In this document: one piece after another, positions 50,663 to 60,078 of the stretch
Layout: each line of letters begins with the position of its first letter
How positions within the stretch are numbered: the first letter of the stretch is position 1
Assembly (NCBI RefSeq): GCF_030297155.1
Contig: NZ_AP028068.1
Span: forward strand, 1,426,001-1,490,000
Direction of reading: 5' to 3'
DNA length: 64,000 nucleotides
Source: Vibrio sp. FE10
Lineage (GTDB): Bacteria; Pseudomonadota; Gammaproteobacteria; Enterobacterales; Vibrionaceae
Made by a program: the position numbers and the translations under genes
The notes under the pieces: model-generated
Database searches by the model: none
What the model saw: the letters and a program-made list of their open reading frames with translations, nothing else
What the model was told of the DNA's origin: nothing

Positions 50663-52402
50663 ATGAATACAGTAAAAGTAGCGACTATCGCTTTATTGGT
50701 CGGTGGCGCATTAGGTTTTGGTGCAAATCACTTTCTCTTTAATTCAGCTCACGATATGTCGGCAATGGCTGCTTCTAGCGGGACAGGTTCAGCAGCAAGT
50801 TCAAGTGATGATCCTCTTTATTGGGTTGCACCGATGGACCCAAATTATCAGCGTGACAAGCCGGGTCAGTCTCCTATGGGGATGGATTTAATTCCTGTTT
50901 ATGCGGATGACTTAAGTGGAGGATCAGACAAGGCAGGAACCGTATTTATCGACCCGTCGGTAGAAAACAATCTTGGTGTCAAAACAGCGAAAGTTAACTT
51001 CGAAGCACTGTCTCCTCGGATTGAAACGGTTGGTTATGTGGCGTTTGATGAAAGTACATTGTGGCAAACCAACGTAAGAGCAGCTGGCTGGGTTGAGAAG
51101 CTTTATATCAATGCTGTCGGTGAGAAGGTGAACAAGGGCGATGTGCTGTTCACACTTTATTCTCCAGAGCTGGTTAAGGCACAAGAAGAGTTACTTAGTG
51201 CGTACAAAACGGGTCGCAAAGGACTAATCAAAGGTTCCACCGAGCGCTTGATTACTTTGGGTGTCGATAAAGCTCAGATTCGTTCGATCACTCGCCGAGG
51301 TAAAGCCTCGCAAACCATAGAAATCAAAGCGCCTGCGGATGGCGTTATCGCTAGCCTCAACATTCGTGAGGGTGGTTATCTTTCGCCAGCTCAAGCAGTT
51401 ATCAGTGCCGGGCCTTTAGATGAAGTTTGGGTTGATGCTGAAGTGTTTGAACGCCAAGCACACTGGATCTCGTCGGGCAGTAATGCAGAGATGACACTGG
51501 ATGCGATTCCCGGTAAGGAGTGGCAGGGCAACGTTGATTATGTCTACCCAATCCTAGACCCAAAAACTCGAACGTTACGTGTTCGTTTGAAGTTCTCGAA
51601 TCCTAATGGCGAGCTCAAACCGAATATGTTCGCCAATATTGCGTTGAAACCAATCAGTGATGATGCCGTGCTCACCATTCCAAGATCATCGGTTATCCAT
51701 TCAGGTGGCATGACTCGAGTGGTGTTGTCCGAAGGAGAGGGCAAATACCGTTCAGCACGCATTGAAGTCGGGCGTGAAGCTGGCGAGAAAATCGAGGTGT
51801 TGCAGGGGCTCACACAAGGCGAACACATTGTTACTTCCGCGCACTTCATGTTGGACTCTGAATCTAGCCAATCCGCTGATTTGTCACGAATCAATGGCGT
51901 TGAAGAGCAAGCCGAAACGGTTTGGGCAAAAGGTGAAATTGCAGATGTGATGCAAGGCAGCCGTATGGCGACCATCAATCACCAACCTGTTCCTGAATGG
52001 GATTGGCCGGGCATGGTGATGAATTTCACCTTCGCAGAAGGCTTAGATATGGCCGACGTGAAGCGTGGGCAAGTCGTTGATTTTGAGATGATGAAAACAG
52101 AGTCAGGCCAGTATGAAGTTGTTGATTACAAGGTGAGCGAGCATCAAATGGCTGGCGAAGTGTGGGTGAAGGGAAACATCACTATGCTGATGGCAGACTT
52201 CGGAATGATCACGGTAAATCACAAGCCAGTGCCTGAGTGGGATTGGAAAGCAGGTGAGATGAACTTCCAAGCGAGTGAAGACCTCGATTTATCCGAGTTT
52301 GCTGAGGGTCAAACCATCCGGTTTCTAGTGGCGAAACAGGGCTCGGATTATGTGCTCAAGTCTCTCGAACCGACGAATAGCACAGGTGAGGGCACATTAT
52401 GA
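50663..52402 (+). CDS. cusB: CusB-type adaptor with tandem C-terminal CusF domains
   Basis: 579 residues. N-terminal anchor, then a heavy-metal-binding domain at about 53-80 (YWVAPMDPNYQRDKPGQSPM and GMDLIPVY). The adaptor core follows with lipoyl and beta-barrel parts (AGWVEKLYINAVGEKVNKGD, IKAPADGVIASLNIREGGYL). Two CusF-like copper domains follow at about 420-493 and 500-572. In the first, His440, Trp448, Met451 and Met453 match CusF His36, Trp44, Met47 and Met49. In the second, His520, Trp528 and Met533 are kept but the Met47 position is Gly531. E. coli has CusF as a separate chaperone; here it is fused and duplicated. The gene overlaps cusA by 4 bp. Confidence 0.92.
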   Translation: MNTVKVATIALLVGGALGFGANHFLFNSAHDMSAMAASSGTGSAASSSDDPLYWVAPMDPNYQRDKPGQSPMGMDLIPVYADDLSGGSDKAGTVFIDPSVENNLGVKTAKVNFEALSPRIETVGYVAFDESTLWQTNVRAAGWVEKLYINAVGEKVNKGDVLFTLYSPELVKAQEELLSAYKTGRKGLIKGSTERLITLGVDKAQIRSITRRGKASQTIEIKAPADGVIASLNIREGGYLSPAQAVISAGPLDEVWVDAEVFERQAHWISSGSNAEMTLDAIPGKEWQGNVDYVYPILDPKTRTLRVRLKFSNPNGELKPNMFANIALKPISDDAVLTIPRSSVIHSGGMTRVVLSEGEGKYRSARIEVGREAGEKIEVLQGLTQGEHIVTSAHFMLDSESSQSADLSRINGVEEQAETVWAKGEIADVMQGSRMATINHQPVPEWDWPGMVMNFTFAEGLDMADVKRGQVVDFEMMKTESGQYEVVDYKVSEHQMAGEVWVKGNITMLMADFGMITVNHKPVPEWDWKAGEMNFQASEDLDLSEFAEGQTIRFLVAKQGSDYVLKSLEPTNSTGEGTL

Positions 52403-55400
52403 TCAATGCAATCATTCGTTGGTCCATCAGTAACCGATTCTTGGTTCTGGTCGCGACGGTCGCTATCGTGTTTGGCGGGTTATACAGCGTTAAAAATACA
52501 CCTGTCGATGCGGTTCCTGATCTGTCTGATGTTCAGGTAATCATCAAGACCAGTTATCCGGGTCAAGCGCCACAAGTGGTTGAGGACCAAGTAACGTACC
52601 CACTCACCACTGCGATGTTAGCCGTGCCGGGAGCCGAAACGGTTCGTGGTTACTCGTTCTTTGGTGATTCCTACGTCTATATCATCTTCAATGATGATAC
52701 TGATATGTATTGGGCGCGCTCTAGGGTATTGGAATATCTAAGCCAAGTAGCACCTAACTTGCCATCAAGTGCCAAGCCAACATTAGGGCCAGACGCAACT
52801 GGTGTGGGCTGGGTTTACAGCTATGTACTGCAAGACAAAACTGGTAAGCACGACTTAGCAGAGCTTCGTAGCCTGCAAGATTGGTTCTTGAAATACGAGC
52901 TGCAAACCGTCGATGGTGTGTCTGAAGTCGCGACTGTCGGTGGCATGGTGAAGCAGTATCAAGTACAGATTGATCCTGCCAAATTACGTGCTTACGACCT
53001 AACGCTTCAGCAAGTCAACAAGGCAATCCAAGATGGCAACCAAGAAACGGGTGCCTCAGTGGTTGAGATTGCTGAAGCGGAGCACATGGTTCGTACCACT
53101 GGCTACCTCACAAGCATTGAAGACATTCAATCACTGCCACTAAAAGTGACCGATAAAGGTACACCGCTGTTATTGGGTGATATTGCTGACATTAACCTTG
53201 GCCCGCAGATGCGTCGGGGTATCTCTGAGCTCAATGGTGAAGGCGAAGCGGTTGGTGGCGTTATCGTGATGCGCTTTGGTGAAAATGCGAGTGAAGTGAT
53301 TGATTCTGTTAAGAGTAAACTTGCAGAGCTGCAAGCCGGTTTACCCGATGGCGTTGAAATTGTCGCGACTTATGACCGTTCAACCTTGATTGATTCTGCG
53401 GTTGAAAATCTATGGAAGAAACTGGCTGAAGAGTTCATCGTGGTTGCGGTTGTGTGTGCGCTGTTCTTGTTCCATATCCGCTCGTCGTTGGTTATCGCGC
53501 TTAGCTTGCCTGTCGGTATCTTAGGTGCGTTTATCGTGATGCATTGGCAGGGCATTAACGCCAATATCATGTCCCTCGGTGGCATCGCGATTGCGATTGG
53601 TGCCATGGTCGATGGCGCGATCGTAATGATAGAGAACGTTCACAAGCACATAGAACGAACGCCTCTGACTGATAAAAACCGTTGGCAGGTGATTGGTAAG
53701 GCTGCAGAAGAAGTTGGCGCACCGCTGTTCTTCTCGTTGATTATCATTACTTTAAGCTTTGTTCCTGTATTCGCATTAGAAGGGCAAGAGGGCAAGATGT
53801 TCTCACCACTCGCGTTTACTAAAACGTATGCAATGGCGGCGGCTGCAGGTTTGGCTATCACATTGGTTCCTGTGTTAATGGGGTATTTCATTCGTGGAAA
53901 TGTGCTACCTGAACATAAAAACCCAGTGAACCGTAGTTTGGTAGCGATGTACAAACCGCTTCTGAATCTCAGCCTCAAGTATCCAAAGGTGATGATTGTT
54001 ATTGCTCTTGGTTTGATGGCGTCTGCGTATTACCCAACCAGCAAGCTTGGCAGCGAGTTCATTCCTCCTTTGGACGAAGGTGACTTGATGTACATGCCGA
54101 CCACTTATCCGGGGATCTCGATAGGTAAGGCGCGTGAACTACTCCAGCAAACCAACAAGTTAATCAAAACCATCCCAGAAGTTGAAACCACATGGGGCAA
54201 AATTGGACGAGCAGAGACCGCAACCGATCCTGCACCACTGACCATGATTGAAACGGTTATTCAGCTTAAACCTCGCGATGAATGGCGTGACGGTGTCACT
54301 ACGGAGTCGCTACGTAAAGAGTTCGATGATCTGATTCAGTTCCCCGGTTTAACGAACGCGTGGGTTATGCCAATCAAGACTCGTATCGACATGCTATCGA
54401 CCGGTATTAAAACACCAATCGGAATCAAGATAGCAGGGTCAGATCTGAGTGTTATCGAGGATATTGGCTCTCAGCTGGAGCCTATCTTAAATGGTGTAAG
54501 TGGCACGGCTTCTGTGTATGCCGAACGTGTGGCTGGTGGACGTTATGTGACGATAGACATCAAGCGACGCTCTGCTGCTCGTTACGGATTAAGCATCAAA
54601 GAAGTGCAGCAGGTTATTTCGACTGCAGTTGGCGGTATGAATGTCGGCGAAACGGTAGAAGGGCTGGAGCGTTACCCAATTAACGTCCGCTACCCGCAAG
54701 ATTACCGTGACTCTGTGGTGAAGTTGCAGAACTTGCCACTCGTTACGCCAAACGGTGCTCGTATCGCGCTGTCTGACGTCGCTGATATTCGTTACGAAGA
54801 TGGCCCACCAATGATCAAAACAGAGAATGCGCGTCCTAATGGCTGGGTATTTGTGGATATTGATGGGCGTGACCTTGGTTCTTACGTGGCAGAAGCGCAG
54901 CAAGTCGTTGCTGACCAAGTTGTATTACCGGCGGGTTACTCGCTCGCTTGGTCGGGTCAATACGAATACATGGAGCGTGCGAAGGATCGTTTGAGTGTCG
55001 TTGTGCCAATCACCATCGCTATCATCATGCTGTTACTTTACTTGAGCTTCCGACGAGTCGGTGAAGTGATGATGATCATGGCAACACTTCCTTTGGCTAT
55101 GGTGGGTGGACTGTGGTTGATGCATTACCTCAATTACAACTTCTCTATCGCAGTGGGCGTTGGTTTCATCGCATTAGCCGGCGTTGCGGTCGAGATAGGT
55201 GTGATCATGTTGGTGTATCTCAATCAAGCGTGGCACTACAAAAAGCTCGATGCAGAAGAGAACCAACAAACACTTCAACAAGCTGACCTAACGGATGCCA
55301 TCCGTGAAGGGGCAGGGCTTCGTGTTCGTCCAGTAATGATGACGGTTCTTACGGTGATCATTGGCCTAATTCCAATCATGTATGGCGAAGGAACGGGCTC

Positions 55401-55542
55401 TGAAGTGATGCAACGAATTGCCGCGCCGATGATTGGCGGAATGGCGTCTGCGTTATTGCTCACGCTATTGGTGCTCCCAGCAATATTTAAGCTTTGGAAG
55501 CAGCGTGAGATTACCCGCAGCCAAAACGAGACAAACAAATAA
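52399..55542 (+). CDS. cusA: Cu(I)/Ag(I) RND efflux permease CusA-type
   Basis: 1047 residues, the same length as E. coli CusA. It is a heavy-metal RND pump: IRWSISNRFLVLVATVAIVF at the start, the relay motif GAMVDGAIVMIENVHKHIE in span 4, and the region TDPAPLTMIETVIQLKPRDE. Its Met occupies the place of CusA Met573, one of the three methionines of the copper site. WVMPIKTRIDMLSTGIKTP and the second-half counterpart GVAVEIGVIMLVYLNQAW follow. Met-rich sites and the context of adaptor and CusF domains support Cu/Ag over Co/Zn/Cd (CzcA). It is the motor of the export complex. An inverted repeat follows the stop. Confidence 0.93.
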   Translation: MINAIIRWSISNRFLVLVATVAIVFGGLYSVKNTPVDAVPDLSDVQVIIKTSYPGQAPQVVEDQVTYPLTTAMLAVPGAETVRGYSFFGDSYVYIIFNDDTDMYWARSRVLEYLSQVAPNLPSSAKPTLGPDATGVGWVYSYVLQDKTGKHDLAELRSLQDWFLKYELQTVDGVSEVATVGGMVKQYQVQIDPAKLRAYDLTLQQVNKAIQDGNQETGASVVEIAEAEHMVRTTGYLTSIEDIQSLPLKVTDKGTPLLLGDIADINLGPQMRRGISELNGEGEAVGGVIVMRFGENASEVIDSVKSKLAELQAGLPDGVEIVATYDRSTLIDSAVENLWKKLAEEFIVVAVVCALFLFHIRSSLVIALSLPVGILGAFIVMHWQGINANIMSLGGIAIAIGAMVDGAIVMIENVHKHIERTPLTDKNRWQVIGKAAEEVGAPLFFSLIIITLSFVPVFALEGQEGKMFSPLAFTKTYAMAAAAGLAITLVPVLMGYFIRGNVLPEHKNPVNRSLVAMYKPLLNLSLKYPKVMIVIALGLMASAYYPTSKLGSEFIPPLDEGDLMYMPTTYPGISIGKARELLQQTNKLIKTIPEVETTWGKIGRAETATDPAPLTMIETVIQLKPRDEWRDGVTTESLRKEFDDLIQFPGLTNAWVMPIKTRIDMLSTGIKTPIGIKIAGSDLSVIEDIGSQLEPILNGVSGTASVYAERVAGGRYVTIDIKRRSAARYGLSIKEVQQVISTAVGGMNVGETVEGLERYPINVRYPQDYRDSVVKLQNLPLVTPNGARIALSDVADIRYEDGPPMIKTENARPNGWVFVDIDGRDLGSYVAEAQQVVADQVVLPAGYSLAWSGQYEYMERAKDRLSVVVPITIAIIMLLLYLSFRRVGEVMMIMATLPLAMVGGLWLMHYLNYNFSIAVGVGFIALAGVAVEIGVIMLVYLNQAWHYKKLDAEENQQTLQQADLTDAIREGAGLRVRPVMMTVLTVIIGLIPIMYGEGTGSEVMQRIAAPMIGGMASALLLTLLVLPAIFKLWKQREITRSQNETNK

Positions 55543-55556
55543 CGTATTGATTATTA

Positions 55557-55589
55557 GCCCTTACTTACCAAAACAGAGTGAGTAAGGGC
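55557..55589 (+). terminator. Inverted repeat after cusA
   Basis: GCCCTTACT at 55557 and AGTAAGGGC at 55581 form a 9-bp stem without a T-run. It may attenuate transcription into the cupredoxin gene. Confidence 0.5.
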
Positions 55590-55648
55590 GTACCACATGA
55601 ACATGTGAAACTAACAAATAAATAACTGAATTATTCTAAGGAACGATC

Positions 55649-56239
55649 ATGAAAAAGACACTTATTGCGATTGCACTGACATTAACTACTGCAACGGCTT
55701 TTGCTGAAATGGACCACTCAGCTGTTGACCATTCAAGCATGGACCACTCGATGATGAAGAGTGGAGAGATGGATCATTCAAAAATGGATCACAGCATGAT
55801 GAAGGATGGAAATATGGACCATTCGAAGATGATGAATATGGATGGAATGATGGACATGGAAGGTATGTCAGAAGTTGGGATGCCAGCTCAAGGCGCAAAA
55901 CCGGATAAAGTGGTTCATGTCCTACTGAGCGATGACATGAAAATCACCTTTAAGAACAAGGTTGATATTGAGCCGAACGACGTGGTGCAGTTCGTTGTGA
56001 TGAACACAGGCAAGATTGACCACGAATTCTCGATTGGTTCTGCCTCAGAGCAGTTAGAGCATCGAGAAATGATGAAAAATATGGGTAACCACGCTCATGA
56101 CTCGGGCAGTACAGTCACAGTTAAGCCGGGCAAAGCGAAGCAGATGCTTTGGCATTTCCACGGTGATAATCAAGTCGAATTTGCCTGCAATATTCCAGGA
56201 CACGCGGAAGCGGGCATGACGAAGTCGATAACGCTTTAG
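55649..56239 (+). CDS. Met/His-rich copper-binding cupredoxin (CopI-like)
   Basis: 196 residues with a signal peptide (MKKTLIAIALTLTTATAFA). Residues 20-75 are a Met/Asp/His repeat region (MDHSSMDHSMMKSGEMDHSK), and about 85-196 are a cupredoxin. Type 1 copper ligands are visible: His in GKIDHEFSIGS, Cys in FACNIPGHAEAGM, and the later His and Met in that stretch. The same combination of Met-rich extension and cupredoxin occurs in the periplasmic copper tolerance protein CopI. It would bind or oxidise Cu(I) in the periplasm. It lies 106 bp after cusA behind an inverted repeat, with its own strong ribosome binding site (AAGGA). Confidence 0.88.
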   Translation: MKKTLIAIALTLTTATAFAEMDHSAVDHSSMDHSMMKSGEMDHSKMDHSMMKDGNMDHSKMMNMDGMMDMEGMSEVGMPAQGAKPDKVVHVLLSDDMKITFKNKVDIEPNDVVQFVVMNTGKIDHEFSIGSASEQLEHREMMKNMGNHAHDSGSTVTVKPGKAKQMLWHFHGDNQVEFACNIPGHAEAGMTKSITL

Positions 56240-56296
56240 GCATTATCTAATAGAGTTAGAAATAGCTGCTAGAAAAGTACTAAAAACAGAAAGCTA

Positions 56297-56342
56297 AAAG
56301 ATAAGTCTTAGCTCATCGCGCTAGTTGAGACTTATCTTTCTT
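56297..56342 (+). terminator. Terminator after the cupredoxin gene
   Basis: AAAGATAAGTCT near 56297 pairs with AGACTTATCTTT ending near 56339, with an inner CTCA/TGAG pair in the loop. It is followed by CTTGG with a short T-run in the stem end. Confidence 0.7.
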
Positions 56343-56347
56343 GGCCA

Positions 56348-56605
56348 CTACTGTAATAGGATCGATGTTTCCAGCAGGTGGTGAGCTTCGCCACTGAGGT
56401 GTGGTAGCTCTGACATTATTTTCTTAAGCTTGTCGTCGATCGAGTCCACTTCATTCAAAGAACGAAACGCAAGCACGGCCTGTTCTGGTTCGCTACTCAC
56501 ATAACCTTTCAACGTATTAAGCTGAATTTTGTTCGCATTTTCGACTTTTGATAATGCGACATTGATTGCTTCGATGTTGATTGTTAACTCATTGCTTTTA
56601 AACAT
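56348..56605 (-). CDS. Small hypothetical protein
   Basis: 85 residues, with no signal peptide or membrane span. Predicted mostly helical (IEAINVALSKVENANKIQLN, EPEQAVLAFRSLNEV, DDKLKKIMSELPHLSG). No family is recognised. It is convergent with the copper locus. The ribosome binding site before the ATG is weak (AAATAATTAAAAATG), so coding status rests on the composition and clean frame only. Confidence 0.5.
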   Translation of the reverse strand: MFKSNELTINIEAINVALSKVENANKIQLNTLKGYVSSEPEQAVLAFRSLNEVDSIDDKLKKIMSELPHLSGEAHHLLETSILLQ

Positions 56606-56905
56606 TTTTAATTATTTTGGGGTTGTTGCTAATGCGCGCACATTAACACAACCGTTTTTTAGGATATTGACCAAGATTATTAAACCAGCATTTTTGTGAA
56701 ACTCTTGGCTAAATCAAAAGTACCGTCACAAACTCGTTTTGGCTATCCATGCAATTGATTCATGAGCTTGTTCCTTAGTGTTAAATATCACAAGAAATCA
56801 TAAGATTTATTTTTACGAGTCTGTTTTTTGCGAATGTTAACTCTCTATTATTGAATCTATTTAGTTAGTTTCCTTGGATATATGAAACATTTCTAAGGAA
56901 GAATG

Positions 56906-59191
56906 ATGCAAAAAGGAACGTTATCTCTCGCGATTGTCATGATTTTATCTTCTGGATCGATACACGCAGAAGAGCAGATTAGAAATAGTAACTTCGAAGC
57001 CAATATGAATGGTTGGTGGAATGCAGGAGCCGATGTAACAACAGAAAACAACGAAGCTTGTATTGATATTAAAAACCCGGGGAACAATTCTTGGGATGTA
57101 ATTTTAGGCCACAGCGGTATTGGTTTAGAGCAAGGCCAGAAATATCAGGTATCGTTCGATATATATGCAAATACTGATACTGAGATGAAAGCCTTGATCC
57201 AACATGAAGGGCCTCCTTATACGCATTATTTTCTAAGTGACGTGGGTGTATCAATAGACAAGCAAAGCTATACGTTTGATTTTGTGCAAGAACTTGAGAG
57301 TGACGCCGATACAGAATTCCAGTTTCAATTAGGAGCACAGAAAACGGGTGTCATCTGTGTTGATAACGTTTCTGTTGTAGGTAAGCCATTTGTAAAAGTA
57401 GCGACTAAGATGCCTATTCGAGCTAACCAAGTTGGCTTCTTACCTCAATCCGACAAGTATATCTTTGTTGAAAACTCGTCAACTGAACCTCTTAAATGGA
57501 CATTAGTATCTCATTCTGGGATCAGCCTCGACCTCGGTAAAACAGAAGTGTTCGGCCTGAATAAAGCGTCGGGTGAGCACATTCACCGATTTAACCTTTC
57601 AAATTATACAGAGACAATGAACGGATTAACGATCAAAGTCGGCGATGATGTCAGTTATCCATTCGATATTAGAAGCGATGTTTATAGCCAGTTAAAGCTC
57701 GATGCTTTGTCTTATTTTTATCAAAATCGTAGCGGTATAGATATAAAACCTGAGTTCGTTCAACGCGACGATCTCGCGAGGCCTGGTGGCCACATGTCCG
57801 ACAGGGTGACATGTTTTGATAAAGTCGATAGTTGGGGAAATAGATGGCCTGGCTGTGATCTGACTATTGATGCAACCGGTGGTTGGTACGATGCGGGCGA
57901 CCATGGTAAGTACACAGTAAATAGTGGTATTTCAACTTGGACGCTCCTGAATTTATATGAGCGAGGCAAGTTCTTAGAGAACAAATCACTTCCGTTTTCT
58001 GATGGGAAAGTAAAAATCCCTGAAGCAAATAACGGTGTGAATCCGCTGTTGTCTGAAGCGCGCTGGAACATAGAGTTCATGTTGGCGATGCAAGTTGACT
58101 CTGACACGCCAATAGCCGTTCCTGTTGGTAATCAGTCTGCCAGTAAACAGCTAAAACTTACCGAGATTAACGCGAGAGGGCTGGCATTCCACAAGATCGC
58201 AGATGAGTCTTGGACTGGCATGCCATTACCGCCACACAAAGATACTCAGAAACGTTATGTTGGTTATCCTACGACAGCGGCCTCATTAAATTTGGCCGCA
58301 ATTGGCGCTCAGTGCGCACGTATTTGGAAAGATATCGACAGTGATTTCTCGGAGTTATGTTTGGATTCAGCGACCAAAGCATGGAACGCCGCAAATCAAC
58401 ATCAAGATATCTATGCTTACGACAACTTCACAGGTTCTGGGCCGTATGATGATATTGAATTGAGTGATGAGCGATACTGGGCTGCGGCCGAGCTCTTTAT
58501 CACAACCAATGAAGAGGTTTACAAAAAAGTATTGATTGATTCTCCACACTATCTTGAAGTGCCGAAGGGGAACATCAACGCCGATGGTGACATGTACTGG
58601 CAGTATATAGCGCCTGCGGGCACCGTGAGTTTAGCCGTGGTACCTAACTCATTGGACAGCCAAGTTATTGAACAAGCACGTAAGAACATCATTAAAACGG
58701 CAGAATCTTATACCAAGCAAGTTGCCAATGAAGGCTACAACATCCCTTATACAGTCGAAGAGTATTCGTGGGGCTCAAACTCTAACCTTGTAAACCGAAG
58801 TATTTTTTTGATTTACGCTCACGATTTTTCTAATGATGTTCGATACATCAAAGCGGCGGCTAGTGCGATGGATTATATCCTCGGAGGTAACCCGATGAAT
58901 ATCTCTTATGTTACTGGTTATGGAACGAAACCTGCTGAGAATCCTCATCATCGATTCTGGGCTTACGCTGCTGATGAAAGTTCACCAAAACCAGCGCCGG
59001 GTGCGTTAATTGGAGGCCCAAATTCGGTAAGTTTTAGTGATCCTATTGCCGCTGTGATGAAAGGTAAATGTGTTGGACAAACGTGTTACAGCGATAATAT
59101 TGGAGCTTGGACGTTGAACGAGATAACCATCAACTGGAATGCGCCACTAGTATGGGTTACTTCTGCTTTAGATGAAGGGCAGCTTGATTGA
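56906..59191 (+). CDS. Glycoside hydrolase family 9 cellulase with CBM
   Basis: 761 residues with a signal peptide (LAIVMILSSGSIHA). A CBM4/9-like domain (about 23-160; RNSNFEANMNGWWNAGADVT) is followed by a cellulase N-terminal Ig-like domain (about 165-255; MPIRANQVGFLPQSDKYIFV) and a GH9 (alpha/alpha)6 barrel (about 260-755). Catalytic marks are the nucleophilic-water Asp pair in GGWYDAGDHGKYTVN and the acid Glu (residue about 739) in GAWTLNEITINWNAPLVW. It would hydrolyse beta-1,4-glucans such as algal or plant cellulose oligomers. ATG at 56906 has AAGGA 6 bases upstream, better spaced than the ATG at 56903. It is a single transcription unit. Confidence 0.9.
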   Translation: MQKGTLSLAIVMILSSGSIHAEEQIRNSNFEANMNGWWNAGADVTTENNEACIDIKNPGNNSWDVILGHSGIGLEQGQKYQVSFDIYANTDTEMKALIQHEGPPYTHYFLSDVGVSIDKQSYTFDFVQELESDADTEFQFQLGAQKTGVICVDNVSVVGKPFVKVATKMPIRANQVGFLPQSDKYIFVENSSTEPLKWTLVSHSGISLDLGKTEVFGLNKASGEHIHRFNLSNYTETMNGLTIKVGDDVSYPFDIRSDVYSQLKLDALSYFYQNRSGIDIKPEFVQRDDLARPGGHMSDRVTCFDKVDSWGNRWPGCDLTIDATGGWYDAGDHGKYTVNSGISTWTLLNLYERGKFLENKSLPFSDGKVKIPEANNGVNPLLSEARWNIEFMLAMQVDSDTPIAVPVGNQSASKQLKLTEINARGLAFHKIADESWTGMPLPPHKDTQKRYVGYPTTAASLNLAAIGAQCARIWKDIDSDFSELCLDSATKAWNAANQHQDIYAYDNFTGSGPYDDIELSDERYWAAAELFITTNEEVYKKVLIDSPHYLEVPKGNINADGDMYWQYIAPAGTVSLAVVPNSLDSQVIEQARKNIIKTAESYTKQVANEGYNIPYTVEEYSWGSNSNLVNRSIFLIYAHDFSNDVRYIKAAASAMDYILGGNPMNISYVTGYGTKPAENPHHRFWAYAADESSPKPAPGALIGGPNSVSFSDPIAAVMKGKCVGQTCYSDNIGAWTLNEITINWNAPLVWVTSALDEGQLD

Positions 59192-59369
59192 GGTAATCAA
59201 TTAAATTAAGAATATTCAAAGAGTAATATCATTTGGTATTGCTCTTTTAAATACAAAAAATCACACAATGAAGTGCGCAGTTCTAATTGTTTTAGGTTTT
59301 GAAGCTAAGATGAGATGGAAAATCTAAAGGGATATTGTAAATAAAGAGAATTTGAAACTAAAGAAAAGT

Positions 59370-59444
<75 letters not shown>

Positions 59445-59482
59445 ACACTGTCTTATGAGTAAGACTGAGGCATCAAGAAGAC

Positions 59483-59557
<75 letters not shown>

Positions 59558-60078
59558 ACATCGTCTTAACGAGTTTGATAATGCCACATCTAACTGAAAA
59601 CGAAACCTTTTTCTTTCATTTTTATTCTAAGTGCTCGCATAACCACCACTACGCTAGTTTTTCAATCATATCTGCCGGTTTGAGAGTGAATAAAATGTGA
59701 CTAAACTCTCGTTAAGCTCAAGGTTTAACGTCGCAGTTAGTTTATTATTTATTGAGAGGGATTTTGGGATGAATTTATAACCCGATATTGAATGTTATTT
59801 CCTCAGCAACGCAGGCAAACTCTGAGATTAAACGTGTTAACACAATCGTGATTTAAGCCAAATTTATAAGTGCGTTTATAACAATGTGGATGCATGGTTT
59901 TAACTTACGAATGATTCGTATTATTCACTAAACTAATCCCAAATGAGTAGAGTGATACACGCCTCTGTGCGTTCGCAGAAAAAAGTAACGAATTTAGTTG
60001 ATAATTCACGCAAAAGTCTCGTCATTCCGTCTGTCGTTTGGTACATTTGCCGCACATTTTGTCTCGCCTAAAATACCC
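59558..60078. other. Intergenic, promoter region of tRNAs and exporter
   Basis: About 520 bp between the leftward tRNA pair and the rightward exporter. It is AT-rich, with no gene or clear RNA. CATTAT on the minus strand near 59580 could be a -10 for the tRNAs, but no good -35 is seen. Confidence 0.35.
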
